From positions 62,001 to 126,000 of the forward strand of contig NZ_LBDA02000018.1 in the NCBI RefSeq assembly GCF_000980885.2: a stretch of 64,000 nucleotides of DNA. Direction: 5' to 3'. The notes below the pieces were generated by a model. The model saw only the letters and a program-made list of their open reading frames with translations. It did not search any database and was not told where the DNA came from. A program made the translations under genes and the position numbers. Positions 48,126-56,719 of the stretch are shown here, piece by piece. Every line of letters begins with the position of its first letter. Within the stretch, counting starts at the first letter, position 1. The stretch comes from Streptomyces malaysiense (lineage in GTDB: Bacteria; Actinomycetota; Actinomycetes; Streptomycetales; Streptomycetaceae).

Positions 48126-49325
48126 GTGCCGCACATCCGGACTCGCCACGCGCTGCCGTCAGTCGCCGCCACCGCCCTCGTCGGCGGAGCGCTCGTCTTC
48201 GGCGTCCCCCAGCACGCCACGGCGTCCGTACCGGACACCATCGCACTGACCGTCACCAACGACTCGGGCCGTGCCCAGCCCGTCTATCTGTACGACCTCG
48301 GCACCCGGCTGTCCTCCGGGCAGCAGGGCTGGGCGGACGCGAACGGCGCCTTCCACGCCTGGCCGGCGGGCGGCAATCCGCCGACTCCCGCGCCGGACGC
48401 GGCGATTTCGGGACCGGCCGCCGGGCAGTCGACCACGATCCGCATCCCGAAGTTCTCCGGCCGGATCTACTTCTCCTACGGCCACAAGCTCGTCTTCAAG
48501 CTCACCACCGGCGGTCTGGTGCAGCCGGCCGTGCAGAACCCGTCCGACCCCAACCACGACATCCTCTTCAACTGGTCCGAGTACACGCTCGACGACTCCG
48601 GGCTGTGGCTCAACAGCACCCAGGTGGACATGTTCTCGGCGCCCTACTCCGTCGGGGTGCGCCGCGCCGACGGGAGCGTCAGTACCACCGGGCGGCTGGC
48701 GCAGGGCGGCTGGTCGGGATTCTTCGGCGCCCTGCGCGCCCAGCCGGGCGGCTGGTCCGGGCTGATCCAGACGGGCTCCGACGGCTCGGTGCTGCGCGCG
48801 CTGTCACCGCTGTACGGCGTGGAGACCGGAGCGCTGCCCGCGAGCACGATGGACGACTACGTGAACCGGGTCTGGCGGAAGTACGCGACGTCGACGCTGA
48901 CCGTCACGCCGTTCGCCGATCAGCCGGACAAGAAGTTCTACGGCCGGGTCTCGGGGAACGTCATGAACTTCACCGACACCTCCGGCGCGGTCGTCACCAG
49001 CTTCCAGAAGCCGGACGCGGACAGCGTGTTCGGCTGCCACAAGCTGCTCGACGCGCCCAACGACGCCGTGCGCGGGCCGATCTCCCGCACGCTGTGCGCG
49101 GGCTTCAACCGCTCCACACTGCTGGTGAGTTCGCAGGCGCCGGACAACACGCCGGGTGACTTCTACCGGGACGCGGTGACCAACCAGTACGCGAAGGCGG
49201 TGCACGCGCGGATGGCCGACGGCAAGGCCTACGCGTTCGCCTTCGACGACGTCGGCAACCAGGAGTCGCTCGTGAACGACGGCGATCCGCAGCAGGCGTA
49301 TCTCACGCTGGGGCCGCTGAACTGA
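48126..49325 (+). CDS. Secreted beta-1,3-glucanase, glycoside hydrolase family 64
   Basis: The 399-residue protein has a signal peptide (SVAATALVGGALVFGVPQHA) and then the GH64/thaumatin-like fold: TIALTVTNDSGRAQPVYLYD at the start of the domain, FNWSEYTLDDSGLWLNSTQV with the catalytic-type Glu and Asp, DMFSAPYSVGV, and AKAVHARMADGKAYAFAFDD at the end. GH64 enzymes cleave beta-1,3-glucan into pentasaccharides and are antifungal. No carbohydrate-binding module follows. GGAGGTGGAGA precedes GTG 48126. Induction by glucan sugars is suggested by the LacI-type operator upstream. Confidence 0.92.
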   Translation: MPHIRTRHALPSVAATALVGGALVFGVPQHATASVPDTIALTVTNDSGRAQPVYLYDLGTRLSSGQQGWADANGAFHAWPAGGNPPTPAPDAAISGPAAGQSTTIRIPKFSGRIYFSYGHKLVFKLTTGGLVQPAVQNPSDPNHDILFNWSEYTLDDSGLWLNSTQVDMFSAPYSVGVRRADGSVSTTGRLAQGGWSGFFGALRAQPGGWSGLIQTGSDGSVLRALSPLYGVETGALPASTMDDYVNRVWRKYATSTLTVTPFADQPDKKFYGRVSGNVMNFTDTSGAVVTSFQKPDADSVFGCHKLLDAPNDAVRGPISRTLCAGFNRSTLLVSSQAPDNTPGDFYRDAVTNQYAKAVHARMADGKAYAFAFDDVGNQESLVNDGDPQQAYLTLGPLN

Positions 49326-49333
49326 CCATGCGG

Positions 49334-49376
49334 GAGGGTCCCGTTCCCCGGCCTGCGGCCGGGGAACGGGACCCTC
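49334..49376. terminator. Perfect 20-bp hairpin between glucanase and protease genes
   Basis: GAGGGTCCCGTTCCCCGGCC (49334-49353) and its exact reverse complement (49357-49376) are separated by TGC. It lies 8 bp after the glucanase stop and 21 bp from the stop of the convergent protease, and can terminate both strands. Confidence 0.9.
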
Positions 49377-49397
49377 GCGTTCAGCTGGTGCGGACGA

Positions 49398-51830
49398 TCA
49401 GCTGGTGGTCAGGGACGTGTCGTCCACGACGAAGCTGGTCTGGAGCGAGGAGTCCTCCACGCCGTTGAACTTCAGGGTGACCGTCTGGCCCGCCAGCGAG
49501 GACAGGTCGAAGGTCTTCAGGACGTAGCCCGACGCCTTGTTCAGGTTCGAGTAGGTCGCGAGGGTGGTCGAACCGGCGGTGACCGTCAGCTTGTCGTACG
49601 CGGTGCTGCTGGTGGTCTCGGCGGTGTCGATGTGCAGGTAGAAGGAGAGGGACGCCTTGCAGCCCGCGGGGATCGTCACCGACTGGGACAGGGTGTCGGT
49701 GTGCGAGGTGCCGTAGCCGTCCAGCCACGCCTTGTACGAGCCGCTGTGGGCCGCCTGGCCGCTGTCCGTGGTGATGACGCCGCTGGTCGCGGTCCAGCCG
49801 GTGCTGCCCGACTCGAAGCCCGGGTTGGCCAGCAGCTGGGTCGAGGAGCAGCCGCCGCCACCGCCGGTGCTGACGGTCCAGGAGAAGGTCGCGGTACCGG
49901 TCGCGCCGGTGGAGTCCTTCACCGTGACGGTGGTGCTGTAGCTACCGGCCGCGGACGGCGTACCGGAGATCACACCGGTGGAGCTGTTGATCGACAGACC
50001 GGTCGGCAGGCCGGAGGCGCTGTAGGTCAGGGCGCCGCTGTTGGTGCTGCTCGCCTGGACCTGGAGGCTGACCGCGGTGCCCACGGTGGAGGACTGGCTG
50101 CCCGGGTTGGTGACCGTCACGCCGTTGCCCGGCGGAGTGATGTGGCTGCCGACGTTGATGCCCGCGAAGGCGTTGCCGACACCCGCGTACTGCGCGGAGT
50201 TGGTGCCGTAGAGCGCGGCGGCCGCGTTGAGCGCCGCGGTGCGGGCAGCGGCGTAGTTGGTGCTGGACGTCATGTACGACGTCAGCGCCTTGTACCAGAT
50301 CTGGAGGGCGGCGGCCCGGCCGATGCCGGTGACGGCGACACCGTCGGAGGTCGGGCTGTTGTAGGTCACACCGTTGATGACCTTGGTGCCACTGCCCTCG
50401 GAGAGCAGGTAGAACATGTGGTTGGCCGGACCCGAGGAGTAGTGCACGTCGAGGTTGCCGACGCCCGAGTACCAGCTGTCCGCCGAACCGCCGTCCTTGC
50501 TCGGCTTGTCCATGTAGCGCAGCGGAGTGCCGTCGCCGTTGATGTTGATCTTCTCGCCGATGAGGTAGTCACCGGGGTCCGAGCTGTTGTTCGCGTAGAA
50601 CTCCACGCCCGTGCCGAAGATGTCGGAGGTGGCCTCGTTCAGACCGCCGGACTCACCGCTGTAGTTGAGGCCCGCGGTGTTGGAGGTGACACCGTGGGTC
50701 ATCTCGTGGCCGGCCACGTCCAGCGAGGTCAGCGGGTCGTTGTTCCCGGAGCCGTCGCCGTAGGTCATGCAGAAGCAGCTGTCGTCCCAGAACGCGTTCA
50801 CGTACGAGTTGCCGTAGTGCGTCCGGGAGTAGGCGCCGACACCGTCGTTCTTGATGCCGCTGCGCCCGAACGTGTTCTTGTAGAAGTCCCAGGTCTCCTG
50901 CGCGCCGTAGGCGGCGTCCGCGCCGGCCGTGGCGGCGTTGGAGTTGGTGCCGTCACCCCAGGTGTCGCTGCTCTGCGAGAACAGGGTGCCGGTGCCGGAG
51001 GAACCGTGGTTCAGGTTGTACGTCTTGTGACCGCCACGCGTGTTGTCGGTCAGGGTGTACGACGAACCCGACTGGGCCGTGGTCAGCGAGACCTGGCCGC
51101 TGTAGTGGGTGTTGCCGACGCCGGTCTCGATGCCCTGGTACCGGAACAGTTCCTTGCCGGTGGTGGCGTCGGTGATGACGTGCAGCCGGCTCGGCGTGCC
51201 GTCGTCCTGGAAGCCGCCGATCACGGTCTCCCAGGCGAGCTTCGGGGTGCCGCTGCCGGCCCAGATCACCTTGCGGGCGCTGTCCGCGGCGGGCTTCGCG
51301 GCGTCCAGGGCCTTGGCGGTCTTCAGCGCCTTGCTCTCGGCGGCGGCCTTGGTGTACGTCGCCGTGGTCGAGGAGACCTGGATCTTGTGCTTGTTGTTGT
51401 ACGTGGTGCTCACGGTACCGGCCGCCAGCGAGGCGGGCGGGGTGTGCACGATGAGGTCGCCGCCGAGGACGGGAAGACCGTCGTAGGTGCGCTCGTAGCG
51501 GGTGTGCAGCGTGCCGTCGGCGTCCTTGGTGACGTCCTTGACGACCAGCTTCTCCTTGGCACCGAGGCCGAGGGCGCGGGCGGTGTCGGACGTCTTGTCC
51601 TGGGCGCTCTGGATCAGGGCCTTGTGCTGGGCCGGGCTGAGCTTGGCCTCCAGGGCGCCGACGCGCAGCGGGCTGAGGTGGTGCGCGGAGGGCGCGGCCG
51701 TCGCCGGGCCGGCCTGCATGCCGACGGCGAACAGGGCCGCGGTGGAGAGCAGCGCGGCTCCGACCGTGGCCCGCCGGGAGAGACGTCCCTGGGGAAGACG
51801 TCCGTGAGAAAGGGGTCTGTGGGGTCTCAC
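49398..51830 (-). CDS. Secreted M4 (thermolysin-type) metalloprotease with Ig-like and C-terminal beta domains
   Basis: The 810-residue preproenzyme has a signal peptide (ATVGAALLSTAALFAVGMQA), FTP and PepSY propeptides (YERTYDGLPVLGGDLIVHT, KLAWETVIGG), and an M4 catalytic domain with SLDVAGHEMTHGVTSNTAGL (HExxH) and SGGLNEATSDIFGTG (third zinc Glu) plus a DVHYSSGPANHMFY active-site His. A He_PIG Ig-like domain (LTYSASGLPTGLSINSSTG) and a jellyroll-like C domain (LLANPGFESGSTGWTATSG) follow. It degrades extracellular protein. GTG 51830 has AGGAGGAG upstream. The stretch from 51831 to 52121 holds only promoter-like DNA. Confidence 0.94.
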   Translation of the reverse strand: MRPHRPLSHGRLPQGRLSRRATVGAALLSTAALFAVGMQAGPATAAPSAHHLSPLRVGALEAKLSPAQHKALIQSAQDKTSDTARALGLGAKEKLVVKDVTKDADGTLHTRYERTYDGLPVLGGDLIVHTPPASLAAGTVSTTYNNKHKIQVSSTTATYTKAAAESKALKTAKALDAAKPAADSARKVIWAGSGTPKLAWETVIGGFQDDGTPSRLHVITDATTGKELFRYQGIETGVGNTHYSGQVSLTTAQSGSSYTLTDNTRGGHKTYNLNHGSSGTGTLFSQSSDTWGDGTNSNAATAGADAAYGAQETWDFYKNTFGRSGIKNDGVGAYSRTHYGNSYVNAFWDDSCFCMTYGDGSGNNDPLTSLDVAGHEMTHGVTSNTAGLNYSGESGGLNEATSDIFGTGVEFYANNSSDPGDYLIGEKININGDGTPLRYMDKPSKDGGSADSWYSGVGNLDVHYSSGPANHMFYLLSEGSGTKVINGVTYNSPTSDGVAVTGIGRAAALQIWYKALTSYMTSSTNYAAARTAALNAAAALYGTNSAQYAGVGNAFAGINVGSHITPPGNGVTVTNPGSQSSTVGTAVSLQVQASSTNSGALTYSASGLPTGLSINSSTGVISGTPSAAGSYSTTVTVKDSTGATGTATFSWTVSTGGGGGCSSTQLLANPGFESGSTGWTATSGVITTDSGQAAHSGSYKAWLDGYGTSHTDTLSQSVTIPAGCKASLSFYLHIDTAETTSSTAYDKLTVTAGSTTLATYSNLNKASGYVLKTFDLSSLAGQTVTLKFNGVEDSSLQTSFVVDDTSLTTS

Positions 51831-52121
51831 TCTTACTCCTCCTGCGGAGGCCGCCGGGTCGCGGCCGGTGAGGGACCGGGCAGCCGGGTCTGCTGTCCGG
51901 TGGGTGGCGCTGTGCGGGGACCGTGATCCGTGGTGCGTTCGTGGGGGATCAGCGTGCGCTGGGAGAATGACAGTCTTGAACCGTCCATGTCACCAGCGCG
52001 GAGACCAATCGAGGGTTTTCCCTATGACGTCGCTGTGCGCTTCCCCAGTGGCCGATTCACGTTCACGAAACAGGTGTTGGGGCGCCTGTGACAGCGGAGA
52101 CCCCCTGGCAAGATCGGTTCC

Positions 52122-53030
52122 ATGGACAGTGACGAAGCACGGGCGATCTTCGAGAGGGCCGGGTGCACGGGCTCCCTGCTCGTCCGACCCCTGGACGGGA
52201 GTGCGGAATTCTCGGTGGACGCCGACCAACTCGTGGTGCCGGCCTCGGTGGTGAAGGTGCTGGTCGCACTGGCGGCGGAGACCTGGTTCGCCGAGGGCAG
52301 GCTCGATCCGCGGGAGCGGGTGGTACTGGGCGCCGCCGAGCGCACGCCCGGTCCGGTCGGGGTGTCCCTGTTCGAGGACGACGCCGAGCTGTCCTTGCGG
52401 GACATGGTGGTCCTGATGCTGACCATCAGCGACAACCCGTGCACCGACATGCTGGTGCACAGGCTCGGCCTCGACGCCCTGAACGCGACGGCCGCGCGGC
52501 TCGGGCTGCGGAACACGGTCGTCCGGTCCGATCTGCGCACCATGCTGGACTCCATCGGCCAGGACCTCGGCCGCGCGGACTGGGGGGACCTCATCGCCTG
52601 GTCGGACCGTGCCCCGGCGGCCGAATCGGCGGCCGCCGACGAGAAGTTGCCGCAGACGCGCGCGCTGACCCCCGGCGCGGGCACCAGCACGACGGCGCGC
52701 GACATGGTGCGGCTGCTGCGGCTCGTCTGGAGCGGGCAGGCGGGGCCGGAGGCGGCCTGCGCACGGGTGCGGGCCGTCATGGCGCGCCAGCTCACCCGGC
52801 ACCGGATCGCGAGCGGGTTCCGGGCGCCCGTGCGGGTCGCGGCCAAGAGCGGCGGGCTCGCCGGGATCGTACGCAATGAGGTCGGTGTCGTCTCGTGTCC
52901 GGACGGCCGTCAGTACGCCGCCGCGGTGTTCACCCGGTCGCGGCCGGGTGCGGACGAGGCCGCGGTCAATGCCGCCATCGGCGCCGCGACCGCGCGTGCC
53001 GTCGCCTCGTTGCACCACGAAACGGCCTGA
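52122..53030 (+). CDS. Serine hydrolase of the class A beta-lactamase fold, no export signal
   Basis: The 302-residue protein shows the penicillin-binding/beta-lactamase motifs: VPASVVKVLVALA with Ser42-x-x-Lys45, TISDNPCTDML (SDN block), and VAAKSGGLAGIVRNE (KSG in place of KTG). The class A Glu166 loop is not evident: the region reads DWGDLIAWSD. The N terminus (MDSDEARAIFERAGCTGSLL) has no signal peptide, so it should be cytoplasmic, unlike true beta-lactamases. It may act on an amide or ester inside the cell, or be inactive as a beta-lactamase. It is divergent from the protease, and 52 bp before the hydrolase gene. Confidence 0.85.
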   Translation: MDSDEARAIFERAGCTGSLLVRPLDGSAEFSVDADQLVVPASVVKVLVALAAETWFAEGRLDPRERVVLGAAERTPGPVGVSLFEDDAELSLRDMVVLMLTISDNPCTDMLVHRLGLDALNATAARLGLRNTVVRSDLRTMLDSIGQDLGRADWGDLIAWSDRAPAAESAAADEKLPQTRALTPGAGTSTTARDMVRLLRLVWSGQAGPEAACARVRAVMARQLTRHRIASGFRAPVRVAAKSGGLAGIVRNEVGVVSCPDGRQYAAAVFTRSRPGADEAAVNAAIGAATARAVASLHHETA

Positions 53031-53082
53031 ATTCCCCCTCAGCCGACAGTACATGTTCACTCGAAAGCCCTCGGGAGGGCCC

Positions 53083-54063
53083 ATGACACACGCCACCGAA
53101 CCGACGCACCGCCTGGTGTCCACGCAGGCAGGCCGGATCCATCTGGTGGAGCAGGGCAGCGGACCACTGGTGCTGCTGGTGCACGGCTTCCCGGAGTCCT
53201 GGTACTCCTGGCGCCACCAGCTGCCGGCCCTCGCGGCGGCCGGGTACCGGGCGGTGGCCATCGACGTGCGCGGCTACGGCCGGTCCTCCAAGCCGGCCGC
53301 GCCGGAGGCGTACCGGCTGACCGAACTCGTCGAGGACAACGTCTCGGTGGTGCGCGCGCTCGGCGAGGAGTCCGCGGTGGTCGTCGGCCACGACTGGGGC
53401 TCCCCCATCGCCTCGACCTCGGGCCTGCTGCGGCCCGAGGTCTTCCGGGCGGTGGGCATGCTGAGCGTGCCGTACACCCCGCGCGGCGGGCCCCGGCCCA
53501 CCGAGCTCTTCGCCCATATGGGCGGCGGGGAGGACGAGTTCTACATCTCCTACTTCCAGGAGCCGGGCCGCGCCGAGGCCGAGATCGAGCCCGATGTCCG
53601 CGGCTGGCTCGCGGCCTTCTACCGGGCCCTGTCCGCCGGGACCATGCCGGGACCCGGCGACCCCGCCCCGTACCTCGTCAGCCCCGGCTCCACCCTGCGC
53701 GACAGGTGCCCCGACGGTCCGCCGCCGGCGTGGCTCGGCGAGGCGGAACTCGACTTCTACGCGGGCGAGTTCGAGCGGACAGGGCTGACCGGAGCGCTCA
53801 ACCGCTACCGGAACATGGACCGCGACTGGACCGACCTCGCCGCCCATGACGGCGCTCCCCTCACCCAGCCGTCCCTGTTCGCCGGCGGTGCCCTGGACGT
53901 CACCATGACCTGGCTGGCCGACGCCGTCAAGGCGTTCCCGGTCACCCTGCCGGGCCTGGTCTCCTCGCATCTGCTCGACGACTGCGGCCACTGGATCCAG
54001 CAGGAGCGCCCCGAGGAGACCAACCGCCTGCTCATCGACTGGCTGGCCGAGCTGCCCGCCTGA
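53083..54063 (+). CDS. Epoxide hydrolase-like alpha/beta hydrolase
   Basis: The 326-residue protein has LVLLVHGFPESWYSWRHQLP (HGFP oxyanion block), DVRGYGRSSKP, VVGHDWGSPIAST with the nucleophile Asp, and LDDCGHWIQQERPEETNRLL with the catalytic His. A cap domain (residues 145-230, HMGGGEDEFYISYFQEPGR and a Tyr-rich part) provides the usual Tyr donors. It resembles soluble epoxide hydrolases. GGGAGG lies four bases before ATG 53083; an earlier ATG at 53052 has no such site. It follows the beta-lactamase-like gene closely and may share its transcript. Confidence 0.9.
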   Translation: MTHATEPTHRLVSTQAGRIHLVEQGSGPLVLLVHGFPESWYSWRHQLPALAAAGYRAVAIDVRGYGRSSKPAAPEAYRLTELVEDNVSVVRALGEESAVVVGHDWGSPIASTSGLLRPEVFRAVGMLSVPYTPRGGPRPTELFAHMGGGEDEFYISYFQEPGRAEAEIEPDVRGWLAAFYRALSAGTMPGPGDPAPYLVSPGSTLRDRCPDGPPPAWLGEAELDFYAGEFERTGLTGALNRYRNMDRDWTDLAAHDGAPLTQPSLFAGGALDVTMTWLADAVKAFPVTLPGLVSSHLLDDCGHWIQQERPEETNRLLIDWLAELPA

Positions 54064-54152
54064 GACCGAAGGACGGACCCGCGGGCGGGAACACGACGGC
54101 GGGTCGGTTCGTTGTGCGGGGGTCCGTCCGCATCGACTCTTCCAGGAGCATT

Positions 54153-54869
54153 GTGTCCGTGACCACCCAGACCGCCCCTTCCCTCCCGTTGCTTCCCGCT
54201 CTGCGCACGCAGGCCGAGCGGCTGATCGAGAGCGGGGTGCCGGAGCTCGCCGGGTTACCGCCCGCCGAGTTCCGCGACTTCGCCGAGCGCGCCGAGGCCC
54301 GGGTGCGCGGCGAGGGCGCCCTGCTCGCCGTACACCCGGACCGGGCCCCCGCCTCCGCCCTCGTGCCCCTGCTGCGCCGGAGCGGCAAGCCGGGATTCGT
54401 CGTCGTCGACATGCCCGACGTCGACCTCTTCGCGCCGCTCGGCACCGTCGAGCTCCCCGATGCCCCGCTCTACGTCCTCACCGGCCTCGACCGGGGCGAC
54501 GACCTGGCCGGCAGGAGCCCGGACGAGGCGCTTCCCGCCCTCACCGCGAGGTCCCGCTCCCCGCTGCTGCTCACCGAGGGCATCCACTGGGTGCTCCAGC
54601 GACCGGATGTCCTGGAGCGCAACCACTGCTTCATGACGATCGGTTCCCGGCTGCGCAAGGCGGGCGGGGCCCTGGACTCGCGCACCCCGGCGCTCTGGAT
54701 CAGCAACGGCACCGGCCGGGACGGCCGTGAGCGTCGAGACGCCCCCAAGGCGGGCTGGTGCTGGGCGGGCAACCGGCACACCTGGCTGGGCTTCGCCTCG
54801 GCGGCGGCCCGCGAGCGGGTGCAGCCGGCCGAGTCCGCCCCGAACGGGTCCGCCTCCGTGGGGCGTTGA
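54153..54869 (+). CDS. DUF5701 family protein with a TTA codon
   Basis: The 238-residue protein matches DUF5701: LLPALRTQAERLIESGVPEL near the N terminus, GKPGFVVVDMPDVDLFAPLG, and WCWAGNRHTWLGFASAAAR near the end. No signal peptide is present. I prefer GTG 54153, with CCAGGAG four bases before it; a GTG two codons later is an alternative. Leu35 is encoded by TTA (54255-54257), so translation depends on the bldA tRNA in Streptomyces and should be restricted to late growth. Function of the family is unknown. The gene lies 89 bp after the epoxide hydrolase. Confidence 0.85.
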   Translation: MSVTTQTAPSLPLLPALRTQAERLIESGVPELAGLPPAEFRDFAERAEARVRGEGALLAVHPDRAPASALVPLLRRSGKPGFVVVDMPDVDLFAPLGTVELPDAPLYVLTGLDRGDDLAGRSPDEALPALTARSRSPLLLTEGIHWVLQRPDVLERNHCFMTIGSRLRKAGGALDSRTPALWISNGTGRDGRERRDAPKAGWCWAGNRHTWLGFASAAARERVQPAESAPNGSASVGR

Positions 54870-54911
54870 CCCGAACCCCGGCCTCCCGCCGCTGATCGGC
54901 GCGTTGTTACG

Positions 54912-56429
54912 GTGCTTCGCGTGTCTGACTCCTCGCGCGATACCGCACAGGGCGCCGGCTGGGGCTCGGCCGAGCCGGGTGCCTACAAGCAGTTGATGCC
55001 GCCCCACGTCAGGAAGGTGTCCTGGCTGGACCCCAGAACGCTGTGGGCGGCCCGCAACGGCGTGCTGGCCTCCTGGTTCGGCGACCCCACCGGCCGTACC
55101 CGCGGCCGGTGGGTGGCCCGGCGACAGGCCGCCGGGGTGCCCGCCGACAAGGTGTTCCGGCGGGAGGTGCCGGACCGGTTCTCCTTCATGGTCATCGGCG
55201 ACACCGGCGAGGGCGGCGACTCCCAGTACGCCGCCGTGCCCGGGTTCCTGAAGACCGGTCGGGGCACCGAGTTCGCGGTGATCACGAGCGATGTCATCTA
55301 CCCGGTGGGCAGCGCCGACGACTACGGGAACAACTTCTTCCGGCCGTACCGGGACTACCCGGCGCCGATCTACGCGATACCCGGCAACCACGACTGGTAC
55401 GAGGGCCTCGGCGCCTTCATGCGGGTCTTCTGCGGCGACACCCCGCCGCTCGCCCCCGCACCCCGGCCCCGCCCGCTCGGCCGGGCCTGGTGGCGGGCGC
55501 TGCTGTGGCACCGGCCGCACCCGAAGGACGGGCAACACCTGGACGAGGCACGGAAGTTGCGGTCGGCACCCGGGCAGCAGGCGGAGCAGCCGGGCCCCTA
55601 CTGGGCGTTGGACGCCGGTCCCGTGCGTCTGGTCGGCATCGACACCGGACTGCTGGGCACCCTGGACGCCGAACAGGGCGCCTGGCTGCGCGAGGTGTCC
55701 GCGGGCCCGCGCCCGAAGATCCTGCTCACCGGGTCGCCGCTGTACGTCGACGGCGAGCACCATCCGTGCCCCATCGACGGCGGCGGCACGGTGGACGACA
55801 TCGTCCGGGACCCGGAGCACCACTACGTGGCCGCGATCGGCGGCGACATCCACAACTACCAGCGCTATCCGGTCCAGGTGGACGGCCGCACCATCCAGTA
55901 CGTCGTCTCGGGCGGCGGCGGGGCGTTCATGCACGCCACCCACACCATCCCTCGGGTGTCGGTCGGCGGGGTCACCGAGCGCGACTTCCGCTGCTATCCG
56001 CTGCGCGGGGACTCGCTCGCGTTCTACAGCCGCCTCTACGCCCGCCGGCTGCGTCTGCCCCGCGTCGGGCTCAGCGAGTCGGAGGCCACGGCCGTGATCG
56101 CCGAACGCCTCGGCGTCGAACCCGGCCGTGCTCCCGGGCCGGGCACCCGCGTCACCCGGCGCACCCGCCTGGTCGCGAGCCTGCTGGGCGCCGGCGGCCG
56201 CCCCGACCGCACCTCGCGGTTCCGGCTGCCGGTGCGCAAGACGTACACCCAGCTGTTCTCACCGTCCTCGGTCACCTACACCCCGCCCTTCTTCAAGTCC
56301 TTCCTGCGCCTGGACGTCAGCGCGCGGGAGATCCGCGTCCGCTGCTTCGCCGCGACCGGCAACCGCCCCCAGGAACTGGACCCGCCGCTGGAGGACGAGG
56401 TCGTCATCCCGCTGGAACGAGCCCTCTGA
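54912..56429 (+). CDS. Metallophosphoesterase
   Basis: The 505-residue protein has calcineurin-like metal motifs: FSFMVIGDTGEGGDSQYA (GDxG), ITSDVIYPVGSADDYGNNFF (GD replaced by SD), IYAIPGNHDWYEGLG (GNHD) and YVAAIGGDIHNYQRYPVQ (GGDxHN in place of GHxH). There is no signal peptide. A long C-terminal region with an Arg-rich linker (around residues 395-425) and a beta-rich end follow. Phosphatase or phosphodiesterase activity is likely, with unknown substrate. The start is GTG 54912 (or 54921), 42 bp after DUF5701. Confidence 0.87.
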   Translation: MLRVSDSSRDTAQGAGWGSAEPGAYKQLMPPHVRKVSWLDPRTLWAARNGVLASWFGDPTGRTRGRWVARRQAAGVPADKVFRREVPDRFSFMVIGDTGEGGDSQYAAVPGFLKTGRGTEFAVITSDVIYPVGSADDYGNNFFRPYRDYPAPIYAIPGNHDWYEGLGAFMRVFCGDTPPLAPAPRPRPLGRAWWRALLWHRPHPKDGQHLDEARKLRSAPGQQAEQPGPYWALDAGPVRLVGIDTGLLGTLDAEQGAWLREVSAGPRPKILLTGSPLYVDGEHHPCPIDGGGTVDDIVRDPEHHYVAAIGGDIHNYQRYPVQVDGRTIQYVVSGGGGAFMHATHTIPRVSVGGVTERDFRCYPLRGDSLAFYSRLYARRLRLPRVGLSESEATAVIAERLGVEPGRAPGPGTRVTRRTRLVASLLGAGGRPDRTSRFRLPVRKTYTQLFSPSSVTYTPPFFKSFLRLDVSAREIRVRCFAATGNRPQELDPPLEDEVVIPLERAL

Positions 56430-56719
56430 GGCGGCCGGACCGGCTGCGCCTCGCCGAGGACCGCGTCCGGCCGGCCCGGTGGTGATCCCCGCCGGACCGG
56501 CGGCCCCGAACGCCACGCCCGGTACGCCGGGTCAGCGGCCGGCCGGCTGCCGCGCACCACCGCCCCGCGGGGTCCGGCGCGGCTGCCGTTCGCGCGGGAC
56601 GGAGTTCGCGCCGCCGTGCGGCTTCGCGCGCGAGGACCACGCGCGGATGCCGACCGGCATGGCGACGAGGTCCGGTTTCGCGCTCGGCCGGCGGCCGGCG
56701 GCCCGGGGGCCGCAGCGGC

